A DNA stretch of 64,000 nucleotides from SCTM01 sp965279655 (GTDB taxonomy: Bacteria > Pseudomonadota > Alphaproteobacteria > Rhodospirillales > Rhodospirillaceae). Below, piece by piece: positions 25,719 through 33,662 of the stretch. Made by a program: the position numbers and the translations under genes. The stretch's first letter is position 1. Each line of letters opens with the position of its first letter. The notes under the pieces are model-generated. The model was not told the origin of the DNA. It made no database searches and saw only the letters and a list, made by a program, of their open reading frames with translations. The stretch is from positions 2,480,001 through 2,544,000 of the forward strand of contig OZ257255.1 in NCBI GenBank assembly GCA_965279655.1, given 5' to 3'.

Positions 25719-27131
25719 TTACACCGTAATGGTGCGATGACTGGTCTCGTTGATCTGTTCCGAGCCGCGCTCGGTGATCAGCGTCAGATCCTCCAGATGA
25801 TGTGACCCGCCCGCTCCTGCTTCCAGCAGTGGGCAATCGACACTCATGGTCATGCCGGGCTCGAGCGCCACGTCGCCGAGCGGCGGCAGACCCGTGTCGC
25901 CCGCATTGTCGGCGTGATACAGCCCGACGCTGTGGGGCGTGAACGAGATGCCATAGTCCACGCCGAGACCCTTCAGCGCGGTCTTGCCCATGGCGATGAT
26001 CTCCGAATAGCGCACGCCCGGCTTCATGTTGGCGCGGATCGCATCCCACGCCACGGCGGCGGCCTTGGTGACGCCCTTCATGCTGTTGGCGGGTTCACCG
26101 ACGAATACCGAGCGGGCGAAGTCGCCGTGATAGCCCATGTACTCGCTCACGCAATCGATGGCGAAGCACTGGCCGTCCTGGAACTTGGCGGAATAGGTCG
26201 GCGAGCTGACGCGGTTGATCACCATGAACACCGGCCTCATGCCGCGCTTGCCGACCGCGCCGAAGTAGGCCGCGCGCAAGTCGCGCACATCGCCGCCGGC
26301 GCGCACCACCTGCACCGCCTCCAGCGCCGCGTCCATGTTGGCCTGCGCCGCATAGCGCATCAGCGTGATCTCCATGGGCGACTTCACCGGACGGATGCGG
26401 CGCAGCGCATCGTCCGCATCCACGATCTTCGCGTCGGGCACGGCGGCGGCGACTTCCCGTTTCACGGACTCCACGTCGACGGCGATGCGGCCCTTGTCGA
26501 CCCCGAGATCCTTCAGCGCCTTGCGCAAAGCGAAGACCGCGTTGGCGCGCGGGGCTTGCGCCTTCATGGTGTCCATCACGACCTTGTCGCGCATGACCTC
26601 GATGTCATCGAGCGGCGCTTCCTTGCGATCCTTGAACAGCGCCAGCGGCACGGCGGCGGGCTCGCTCGCGCCACCCGCCACGCCCTGTTCGCGACTTCGG
26701 ATGTCGACGATGCCCTGCGCCTGTTCGCCCTCTTTCGCCGGCGCGGTGAACACATAGGTCGGGATGTCCTGGCCGCGAACATCTTGCGCGATGGTGTAGT
26801 AGTACAGGAACGCCGGCGCGATCAGCGCGATGCGCCGGTCCGCGTGGCGCGTGACGACGGCATACACGCTCGGCGCATGGCCCATGCGTGTCGTCGTCAG
26901 GTCGAGGCCGAGCGCGTGATAGACGTTGGTGCCGCTGCCGACCACCAGCGCATCGATCCCGAGCTGGTTCATGATCTTCTCGGCCTGCGCGAAGTTCATG
27001 CGCGGACCGATCTGCGGCGGCGGCAATTTCACCGCCGGCACTTTGATGATGGATTTCGTGGCCGCGAGCGCCTCACCGCTCAGTGTTGTGAGGGCGGCAA
27101 GGCCGCCAAGCGCAGTGCGACGTCCGATCAT
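25719..27131 (-). CDS. Exported M24-family peptidase-like protein
   Basis: A 470-aa protein with a creatinase-type N-terminal domain and a C-terminal pita-bread domain. ATG 27131 is used because it starts a twin-arginine-like signal ('GRRTALGGLAALTTLSGEALA'); the frame runs open to 27173. It is probably periplasmic. Metal ligands: Asp in 'CFAIDCVSEY', Asp in 'HGDFAR', His in 'FTPHSVGLYH', and final Glu in 'HLEDLTLIT'. The site usually read as 'NEPG' is 'SVDCPLL' here, so an Asp replaces the expected Glu. Activity is therefore uncertain. Substrate unknown. Confidence 0.82.
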   Translation of the reverse strand: MIGRRTALGGLAALTTLSGEALAATKSIIKVPAVKLPPPQIGPRMNFAQAEKIMNQLGIDALVVGSGTNVYHALGLDLTTTRMGHAPSVYAVVTRHADRRIALIAPAFLYYYTIAQDVRGQDIPTYVFTAPAKEGEQAQGIVDIRSREQGVAGGASEPAAVPLALFKDRKEAPLDDIEVMRDKVVMDTMKAQAPRANAVFALRKALKDLGVDKGRIAVDVESVKREVAAAVPDAKIVDADDALRRIRPVKSPMEITLMRYAAQANMDAALEAVQVVRAGGDVRDLRAAYFGAVGKRGMRPVFMVINRVSSPTYSAKFQDGQCFAIDCVSEYMGYHGDFARSVFVGEPANSMKGVTKAAAVAWDAIRANMKPGVRYSEIIAMGKTALKGLGVDYGISFTPHSVGLYHADNAGDTGLPPLGDVALEPGMTMSVDCPLLEAGAGGSHHLEDLTLITERGSEQINETSHRTITV

Positions 27132-27200
27132 GGTGAATTTCCTTGGTCCCCGGAGGAGATTCGAACCTAGCACCGCACCGGCACAGGACGCACGAAAGGT

Positions 27201-27869
27201 CTAGTTCGTCTTGCCGACATGGCGATCCATGAAAGCAATGGAACGTTCCCAGGCGAGATCGCCGGCGGCGGCGTGGTGGTTCGCCTGCTCCGCGTTCTCG
27301 AACGCGTGGCCAGCGCCGGGATAGACATGGAGTTCGACTTCGGGATGGCGCGCGCGGATCTTGTCGATCTCCGCCACCGGAACGATGCCGTCCTTGTCGC
27401 CGTAGTGCAGGATGGTCGGACAGCGCGGCGTCAGGTTCAGGAAAGCCGGGATGTGGCTGCCGTAGAAGTTCACCTGCGCCGGAAAGTCGAGCGCCGCGGA
27501 TGCGCGCCACGCCCAGGTGCCGCCGGTGCAGAAGCCGGAGATGGCCGTGCGCGCACCAGCCGCTTTGGCGGCGGCTTGGATGTCGGCGAAGATCTGCGCC
27601 TCAGTGAGCGTGTTGTAGTCCGCTGTGCCGTCGTTGGGACGGTCGTAGGGATGCACGCGGTTCGGCACGATGCGGTCGAACAGCGCCGGCGCGAGGGCGG
27701 TGTAGCCCGCCGCCGCCCAGCGCGCGCAGACGTCGCCCATGTGCCTGGTCGCGCCGTAGACCGCATGCAGCACGACGATGCCGCCCCTGGGCGTGCCGGT
27801 TGGATCGGCGCGCCACGCGGTGAGCTGGTGCCCATCGGCGGCGGTGATGTGGACGATCTGCGCGGTCAT
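27201..27869 (-). CDS. Dienelactone hydrolase family protein
   Basis: A 222-aa alpha/beta-hydrolase of the dienelactone hydrolase family, cytoplasmic. The catalytic triad of the family is visible: Cys in 'SGFCTGGTWAW', Asp in 'YGDKDGIVP' and His in 'PGAGHAFEN'. ATG 27869 is the start; the frame stays open far upstream (to 28436), where it is antisense to another gene. A 37-nt repeat copy lies 132 bases upstream of this start. Substrate unknown. Confidence 0.88.
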   Translation of the reverse strand: MTAQIVHITAADGHQLTAWRADPTGTPRGGIVVLHAVYGATRHMGDVCARWAAAGYTALAPALFDRIVPNRVHPYDRPNDGTADYNTLTEAQIFADIQAAAKAAGARTAISGFCTGGTWAWRASAALDFPAQVNFYGSHIPAFLNLTPRCPTILHYGDKDGIVPVAEIDKIRARHPEVELHVYPGAGHAFENAEQANHHAAAGDLAWERSIAFMDRHVGKTN

Positions 27870-28199
27870 GCTGCACCGCCACGATACGACTCGCATTGCT
27901 GTGAGCAGGTGCGAAGCGTTTCGCGCCAAATACGCGGTGGAAAATTCGCGCCCCTGTGTGAGCGCGTGCAGCAGGGATACAGCGTTTTTGGAGTCATCAT
28001 CGCCGCATTTTAGCAGCGGAACGAGACTCACGCCGCTGGCATTTTCAGGCGCCGGAACTGCACACGCCGCGAGTCTCGCCAATGCGGCGAATCCGACGTA
28101 GATCACAAATGCAATCCTGACATCGCCGCGCCTGAACACCCGCCCGTGCGTCCGCATCGGTGGTGTTTCCGCGCGCCCTTCCCCCATTGGAGACATTCG
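27870..28199. other. Intergenic region with one copy of a 37-nt repeat
   Basis: This 330-base gap divides the leftward dienelactone hydrolase from the rightward 28200 gene. It contains the repeat copy at 28001-28037. On the minus strand one frame reads through the gap into the hydrolase with a lipoprotein-like start ('VIYVGFAALARLAAC'), but it has no own stop and no convincing ribosome-binding site, so I do not call a gene. Confidence 0.5.
28001..28037 (-). repeat. 37-nt repeat, copy A
   Basis: 31 of 37 bases match copy B at 30240-30276. The plus-strand core is AGCAGCG-N4-GAGACTC-N-CGCCGCT. The ends CAGCGG and CCGCTG are complementary, so a hairpin with a 13-base loop can form. It lies upstream of a leftward gene, as copy B does. 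Confidence 0.6.
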
Positions 28200-29084
28200 A
28201 TGAGCAAGCAACACGACCGGGATTTCGACCGTGGCACGGTGCGCTATCTCGCGGCCGAACTGGAAATCCCCGCACAATTGGCCGAGGCCGGTGGCGTACG
28301 CGCAGCAGCAGCTATGGACGACCTGAAGAAAGCGCACATCGCCGGCGGCGGCATGATGCGCGCAATCCATGTTGCCGAAGCGCAGAAGCACATCGCAGCC
28401 ATCGACCCGCAGAAGCACCCCGAGTTGTTGCAGCATTTGCAGGCCGTCGTGCTAACTCTGGGCGGTAAGCCGCAGCGCACAGAATTGGCTCATGTGACGC
28501 CGGGCGAGATCGTGATCCCGGCGGAACTGCACACACCGGAACTCATGGCGGCGTTGCAGGCAGCGGCGAAAGTGCAAGGTATAGATCTATCGCGCTTCGA
28601 GGTCGGGAACCGGCGCAATTCGGTGAACCCGTGGACAGGTAAGGAAGAATTCTTCGACCCATCCGATACCGCCACATTGGATCAGCGGAAATTGTGCCAA
28701 CTGCCCGACGGACGAATCGTCCCCTATTCCGAGCTGCCTTTGGGATACGCGACTGTCGGGGCTGGCGGTGCGAATACGGACATGGGCGTCGGCGTAACCG
28801 CCGGACATGTCATAGCCAATTCCAATCAGCCTACGCTGCCCAAACCGGGTGGACTGGCCGGCGGCGGCAAGAGCGGACCTGTGACGTCTCCTGCTTCGAC
28901 TGTGCTCCGGGATGTCACGGGATCAGCTCGCGTCAATATGCCGGCACCCATCTCCAGAACAATTAGTGTTGGCGGCGGCCTTGCCAAGACATTGCCTGTT
29001 ATAGGCACCGGCATGAGTTTGCTAGACTATCTCAAGACAAAGGACGCGTTGGAAAACGCGCCCGATTGCGATCCCATCACCTGA
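28200..29084 (+). CDS. Hypothetical protein with phage-type GEIVIP and NPWTGKEEF motifs
   Basis: A 294-aa protein of unknown function starting at ATG 28200 behind GGAGAC. The N-terminal third is helical ('AAAAMDDLKKAHIAGGGMMR'). The middle holds 'LAHVTPGEIVIPAEL' and 'RRNSVNPWTGKEEFF'; from memory, such 'PGExVIP' and 'NSxNPxTGxxEF' stretches occur in phage-associated proteins. The C-terminal 130 residues are Gly/Pro/Thr-rich and look flexible, ending with a short hydrophobic stretch. There is no signal peptide. The DUF1493-like gene starts 9 bases after it, so the two form a unit. A secreted-effector role is possible but unproven. Confidence 0.6.
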   Translation: MSKQHDRDFDRGTVRYLAAELEIPAQLAEAGGVRAAAAMDDLKKAHIAGGGMMRAIHVAEAQKHIAAIDPQKHPELLQHLQAVVLTLGGKPQRTELAHVTPGEIVIPAELHTPELMAALQAAAKVQGIDLSRFEVGNRRNSVNPWTGKEEFFDPSDTATLDQRKLCQLPDGRIVPYSELPLGYATVGAGGANTDMGVGVTAGHVIANSNQPTLPKPGGLAGGGKSGPVTSPASTVLRDVTGSARVNMPAPISRTISVGGGLAKTLPVIGTGMSLLDYLKTKDALENAPDCDPIT

Positions 29085-29093
29085 GGAGGAAGT

Positions 29094-29423
29094 ATGTCGC
29101 CGTCTGAGCGGGACATTCTCCGCGGAATAGTCGTGAAGTTCACCGGCTGTCGGGAATCCGCATTGAACGATGAAACCCTCTTACTTGATGATCTTGGGCT
29201 TCATGGCGACGATGTCGATGAACTCCTTCAGGAAATCCACAAAGCCTTCGGCACTTCGTTCCGGGAACTTGATTTCGGCATGTATTTTCCGAACGAAACT
29301 GAAGGCGGATGGACTTATCGCATTGATACCTTCTTGAGGCCTTCCCGAAAGAAGAAGCCGCTGACTTTCGGTCACCTATCGGCAGTCGTTGAGCGCGGCC
29401 ACTGGTTTGAGCCAGCCGAATAG
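29094..29423 (+). CDS. DUF1493-like acyl-carrier-fold protein
   Basis: A 109-aa acidic protein resembling DUF1493 proteins: N-terminal helix, then 'TLLLDDLGLHGDDVDELLQE', where acyl carrier proteins would have the DSL serine, then 'FRELDFGMYFPNE' and a C-terminal 'PLTFGHLSAVVERGHW'. The serine for phosphopantetheine is replaced by Asp, so it is not expected to carry an acyl group. The ribosome-binding site GAGGAAG lies just before ATG 29094. GC content is somewhat lower than the neighbours. It could serve as partner of the preceding protein. Confidence 0.6.
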   Translation: MSPSERDILRGIVVKFTGCRESALNDETLLLDDLGLHGDDVDELLQEIHKAFGTSFRELDFGMYFPNETEGGWTYRIDTFLRPSRKKKPLTFGHLSAVVERGHWFEPAE

Positions 29424-29464
29424 TTTTCGTCGACTCTGTGGCCGTTTGGGCGGCGGCCGTAGCG

Positions 29465-30166
29465 CTAGAAAACCGCCGCGAACTTCAGCGCCAGTTCGTT
29501 GCCCGGTTTGACGACGCCCAAGACCGCTTCCAGGAACACCACGACCCAAATCGACAAAACCCAGGGCCGCGCGCCTTTGAGGCCGTTGGCCATGAGGACA
29601 TTTTCTTCCTCGGAGATGGCGCCCTTGGCGAGTGCCGTCAGGCCTACGATGAAACCCGGCAGGTGCCGGCGGATCATGACGCCGGCAAAGATCAGGTAGG
29701 CGAACAGGGCGACTTTCGCGGTGAGCCACGGGGTCGTATCGAGGCGGCCGGTCGCGATCGTGTAGATCACGGACACGGCGATGCCCGTAATCAGGATCCG
29801 GCGCAGCCAATAGTCGACCTTCGCCAGGATTTTCGAAAGCGCGCTGCCGTGGCTGAAGTGCATGTACAACACCATGAACGTCCAAACAGGCGCGAGAATC
29901 CAGAGGGCGAGAAGCTGCCCGGGGTAGTGGTCCACACCCTGCATGGCGGCCAACGTGCCGCCGATCGTCAGCATCAGCGTCATGCAGACGCGCGGGATCA
30001 TGTCGAGATTCATCATGATGGTCGCCGCGACCCGCCGCGTTTCCACCGAATACTTGGGGTTGATGGTGAAACCGCTGGAGTAGAACACGCCGACGTCGCC
30101 GCCGAGCCAATACACGAAGCCCAGCAGATGCAGAATGAGAAAGAGTTCGTAGGCAAATTCGGTCAT
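29465..30166 (-). CDS. Multi-pass membrane protein, CopD-like
   Basis: A 233-aa inner-membrane protein with about six hydrophobic segments, starting at ATG 30166 ('MTEFAYELFLILHLLGFVYW'); the frame is open to 30316 but the first part is not protein-like. The early conserved-looking histidine and 'GGDVGVFY' suggest the CopD/DUF2269-type membrane domain, but this is a general likeness. Copy B of the 37-nt repeat lies 74 bases upstream. Function unknown. Confidence 0.7.
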   Translation of the reverse strand: MTEFAYELFLILHLLGFVYWLGGDVGVFYSSGFTINPKYSVETRRVAATIMMNLDMIPRVCMTLMLTIGGTLAAMQGVDHYPGQLLALWILAPVWTFMVLYMHFSHGSALSKILAKVDYWLRRILITGIAVSVIYTIATGRLDTTPWLTAKVALFAYLIFAGVMIRRHLPGFIVGLTALAKGAISEEENVLMANGLKGARPWVLSIWVVVFLEAVLGVVKPGNELALKFAAVF

Positions 30167-30239
30167 CGGTTTTCCCCCAAGGCGCGCCGGCATCATGCGC
30201 CATGCCCCGCCGGATCGAAATGAGCGGGTGCGATCATGA

Positions 30240-30276
30240 CGCGGCATCCTAGCAGCGCAAGGAGACTCCCGCCGCT
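30240..30276 (-). repeat. 37-nt repeat, copy B
   Basis: The second copy of the element described at 28001-28037, in the same orientation and again upstream of a leftward gene, here 74 bases before ATG 30166. The core AGCAGCG-N4-GAGACTC-N-CGCCGCT has the same spacing. Confidence 0.6.
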
Positions 30277-30407
30277 GTCCATTTCCGTTGGCCGCGGGGA
30301 CCGCGGTCGGAACCACGTGACGCGGGTCAATTCGCTAACGTACCTTGCCTAGTCGACCGGATTGTATTGCTCCCCGCAGCAATCACGCCCGACGCAAAGG
30401 ACAGGCC

Positions 30408-31970
30408 ATGAAGATGGTACTCGCGTTGCTCTGGTTCGTGTCGGCGTTGTCCCTGCCGGCGACGGCCGCCCCATTCCAGTCGGAGATGGATGTCCTGGAC
30501 ATGGGAACCTTGGACACCGGCCGGTTGTCCAAGATCAACATCTGGTATCCGCGAGGCGCGTGCCCCAAGAATACGGCGCGGCTGTGTCTCGCGGACGAGG
30601 CCGTGGCCAGCAAGGTCATCGTGTTTTCCCCTGGCGCCATGGGCGACGCCGACAACTACGCCTGGCTGGGCGAGAGTCTCGCGGGGGCGGGATTTGTCGT
30701 GGTGGGGGTCAATCACTATGGCGAGTCACACATCTACGGGGAAAGCACGCAGAACCCCCGCAGCAGCGCGTTCATCTGGCAACGCGCGCAGGATATTTCG
30801 GCTCTTCTGACTCGGCTGGCGAGCGAAAAGCTTTTCCAACGCGATGTCGATTGGAACAACGTCGTCGCCATTGGGCATTCCGCCGGCGGTCAGACGGCGG
30901 CCATGCTGGCAGGCGTCAGATACGACCTGCGCCAGCTCGCACCCTACTGCGACTCTCCCGGCGCCAAGGCGGATCTTTCCTGCAGCTACAGCCGCAACAG
31001 CGCGAACGCACCGGAACAATTCATCGCCCTGTTCAACGGCAGTTACCAGGATACCCGCGTGAAAAAGATCGTGCTGCTGGATCCGGCCCAGGGCTCCGCC
31101 TTGCAGCAAGAGACTTTGAGCAACGTCGCCTTGCCCAGCCTCGTCGTCGGCGCAATCCACAACGATTTTTTGCCCTGGGAAACTCATGGCGCGCGATATG
31201 CCGCGGGCATCCCGAACGCCCAAACCATTTCTCTGGACGGACAACAAGGGCACTTCGTCTTCCTGACGCCCTGCCGGCATAAAGCCGAGGTCATGGGCGT
31301 GCGCCTGTGCGAAGATCGGCCCGGTGTAGACCGCACCGCCGTGCAGTTGGAATTGGCGCCGCGCATTGTCGCATTCGTGAGGCTGGACAACGAGCCCGCG
31401 TCGGTGGCACGGCAAGCGGGGGCAACATCCCCGGTCAGCGCCGCATCCATGCACAGCAGCAGCGTCATTCAGATTCTGCTCTATACCCCGCGCTGGGTGT
31501 TCGGCTTGCTGGCGGGCTTGTGCGTGTTCGGAGTGATGCAAGCGCGCACACGCCGTGTGGCCGTATGGTTGGCGCTGCTGTTGCCGGCCGCCATGCCGGT
31601 GCTTTCCCTCAGCGGCGTGCTGCTCTACGTGGGTGCGTGGTTGCCCGCCCTGGCGGCCTGGGCAGTGGCACTCAGCGCGGTTGCGATGATTGGCCTGAAA
31701 GGCATGAACCCGGCAACCGCGCGATACGATACGGAAAGCCGCAAATTGATCGTCGCCGGCAGCTGGATTCCCTTGCTGGTGATCCTTGGAATCTTCTTTG
31801 TGCGATACGCCATGGGTGTGGCCCGCGGCATGGAACTCGACATTGTACGAGACCGGAATGCCCAGCTCGCCGCGAGCCTTCTTCTCGGGGCTTTCAGTGG
31901 ATTCTTTGTCGCGCGCGGGCTTCTGGTCTGGCGCACCTACACAGCGCGCGCTGCGGAGCAGCTGCCCTAG
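30408..31970 (+). CDS. Exported alpha/beta-hydrolase fused to a C-terminal membrane domain
   Basis: A 520-aa protein with a signal peptide ('MVLALLWFVSALSLPATAA'), a hydrolase domain to about residue 330, and a membrane domain of about five to six hydrophobic segments from about 355 to 515. The hydrolase resembles the predicted dienelactone hydrolase/PAF-acetylhydrolase-like group (COG4188 type): 'VVVGVNHYGESH', nucleophile S158 in 'GHSAGGQTA', and His in 'QGHFVFLTPC'. The membrane part ('IQILLYTPRWVFGLLAG') looks like a separate small membrane-protein family, maybe DUF6622. The hydrolase would sit in the periplasm. ATG 30408 follows AAAGGACAGG. Confidence 0.8.
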   Translation: MKMVLALLWFVSALSLPATAAPFQSEMDVLDMGTLDTGRLSKINIWYPRGACPKNTARLCLADEAVASKVIVFSPGAMGDADNYAWLGESLAGAGFVVVGVNHYGESHIYGESTQNPRSSAFIWQRAQDISALLTRLASEKLFQRDVDWNNVVAIGHSAGGQTAAMLAGVRYDLRQLAPYCDSPGAKADLSCSYSRNSANAPEQFIALFNGSYQDTRVKKIVLLDPAQGSALQQETLSNVALPSLVVGAIHNDFLPWETHGARYAAGIPNAQTISLDGQQGHFVFLTPCRHKAEVMGVRLCEDRPGVDRTAVQLELAPRIVAFVRLDNEPASVARQAGATSPVSAASMHSSSVIQILLYTPRWVFGLLAGLCVFGVMQARTRRVAVWLALLLPAAMPVLSLSGVLLYVGAWLPALAAWAVALSAVAMIGLKGMNPATARYDTESRKLIVAGSWIPLLVILGIFFVRYAMGVARGMELDIVRDRNAQLAASLLLGAFSGFFVARGLLVWRTYTARAAEQLP

Positions 31971-31980
31971 GTCCCTGGAT

Positions 31981-32005
31981 GCTCGCGGTCCTGCGGACCG
32001 CAAGC
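31981..32005. terminator. Hairpin after the hydrolase-membrane fusion gene
   Basis: GCTCGCGGTCC pairs with GGACCGCAAGC around a 3-base loop (10 of 11 pairs), 10 bases after the stop. There is no T run; it may be a terminator or a dispersed palindromic unit. Confidence 0.5.
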
Positions 32006-32069
32006 ATGACGCCGTGAGGGCTCTGGCCTTCCCGGCGGGTTCAGGAGAGGATGCGCCCCGGAGGTCGAG

Positions 32070-33617
32070 ATGCGGAGTCTCCTTCGGTTCGTCTTATTGC
32101 TGAGCGCTTGCCTCCTGGCGCGCCCCGCGTTCGCCGCCGATCCGATCGTGGCCGTGGACGCCGGCAAGCTGCGCGGTGTGGCGGATGGCGACATCGCCAT
32201 TTTCACCGCCGTGCCTTTCGCCGCGCCGCCGGTGAGCGACTTGCGCTGGCGCGCACCGCAACCCCCCAAGGCCTGGGACGGCGTTCGCGATGCGCGCGCC
32301 GTCGGCCCGCGATGCCCGCAAGAGAAGCGGTGGGCGACCGCTGCGCCCGGCCCGATGTCGGAAGATTGCCTGTACCTGAACATCTGGGCGCCGCGCGGCG
32401 GGGCCAAGCTGCCCGTGATGGTTTGGATCCATGGCGGCGGCTACGCCACCGGCTCCGGCACGATGAAGCTTTACGACGGAAAGGCGCTCGCCAAAAAGGG
32501 CGTCATCCTGATCACCATCAACTACCGGATCGGCCGGCTGGGGTTCTTCGCGCATCCGGCCCTCAAGGCCGATCGCGACGCGCACTATCCCGACGAGCCC
32601 ATGGGCCTGTACGGCATCCTGGATCAAATCGCGGCCCTCCAGTGGGTCAACCGCAACATCGCGGCCTTCGGCGGCGATCCCCGCAACGTCACCGTGTTTG
32701 GTGAGTCGGCGGGCGGCGGTTCGATCAGCATGCTGATGGTCTCTCCGCTCGCGACGGGATTATTCGCGCGCGCGATCAGCCAATCCGGCGGCGGCATCGC
32801 CAGTTCGCTCGACAACCACATGGAAACCTCGTTCGCGAACCGGCCGTCGGCGATGCTGTTGGCGCAGGCCTTCCTGAAGATGGAAGGCAAGCCGGACACG
32901 ATCGACGCCAAGGGCCTGCGCGCGCTGCCCGTGGACATGCTTCTCAAACGGCAACTGGCCGGTCAGGGATGGACCTTCGTCGACGGCACAATCGTGCCCG
33001 AGCCGGTCGCGAAGATGTTCGCCGAAGGCCGCCAGCAAGCAGTGCCGTTCCTGCTCGGCGCCAACGACCTCGAAGGCGCCATGGGGCGCGCCGGGACGGA
33101 CGTGCTGGAGCGGATCGCGCCCGACGTCCCGCGCGAACAACTCGAGGCGCTGTACGGCGACAAGCCCGAGACCTGGATCGCGCAGCGATGGATGGGCGAT
33201 CAGCGCGCCCTCGCCGGCGCCAAATTCCAGGCCGTCGCCATGGCGCGGGCCGGCGGCGGCGCGGGCGCGCCGGCCTATCTCTATTACCTGTCGTACGTGA
33301 CCCAGAAGTGGCGCGAGGACTATCAAGGCGTGCGCCATGGCGACGACTTGCCGTATGTGTTTCTGGCCTTGCGGAAGTTCGAGCCGGGAGCGGTCGCGGC
33401 CGACTACAGGGTCAGCGAGCAGATGGCGTCGTACTGGACGAACTTCGCCAAGACCGGTGACCCGAACGGCGACGGCCTGCCAAGGTGGGAGCCCTATCGC
33501 GCGAGCGAGGATAACTGGTTCGAGATCGGCTACACGATCGGGCACAAGCCCGGATTGCTCGCCGCGCGGATGGATTTTCACATCGCAAGATTCAAGGAGA
33601 AGGCGGGGATACGGTGA
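32070..33617 (+). CDS. Type-B carboxylesterase
   Basis: A secreted or periplasmic 515-aa esterase of the carboxylesterase/cholinesterase family. It has a signal peptide ('LLLSACLLARPAFA'), the first family signature 'SEDCLYLNIW', the oxyanion 'WIHGGGYATG', nucleophile S213 in 'FGESAGGGS', and a catalytic His in 'GVRHGDDLPYVF'. Length is normal. It lies about 100 bases after the preceding hydrolase on the same strand. Substrate unknown. Confidence 0.92.
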   Translation: MRSLLRFVLLLSACLLARPAFAADPIVAVDAGKLRGVADGDIAIFTAVPFAAPPVSDLRWRAPQPPKAWDGVRDARAVGPRCPQEKRWATAAPGPMSEDCLYLNIWAPRGGAKLPVMVWIHGGGYATGSGTMKLYDGKALAKKGVILITINYRIGRLGFFAHPALKADRDAHYPDEPMGLYGILDQIAALQWVNRNIAAFGGDPRNVTVFGESAGGGSISMLMVSPLATGLFARAISQSGGGIASSLDNHMETSFANRPSAMLLAQAFLKMEGKPDTIDAKGLRALPVDMLLKRQLAGQGWTFVDGTIVPEPVAKMFAEGRQQAVPFLLGANDLEGAMGRAGTDVLERIAPDVPREQLEALYGDKPETWIAQRWMGDQRALAGAKFQAVAMARAGGGAGAPAYLYYLSYVTQKWREDYQGVRHGDDLPYVFLALRKFEPGAVAADYRVSEQMASYWTNFAKTGDPNGDGLPRWEPYRASEDNWFEIGYTIGHKPGLLAARMDFHIARFKEKAGIR

Positions 33618-33662
33618 TCGGCGCGTGAGCGAAAAGCCCGCCTTTATCGCCGAGCATGCGCC

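Noticed and set aside
27880..28118. A lipoprotein-like minus-strand frame before the dienelactone hydrolase
   Set aside because: It has no stop before the hydrolase start, no ribosome-binding site, and it contains the 37-nt repeat.
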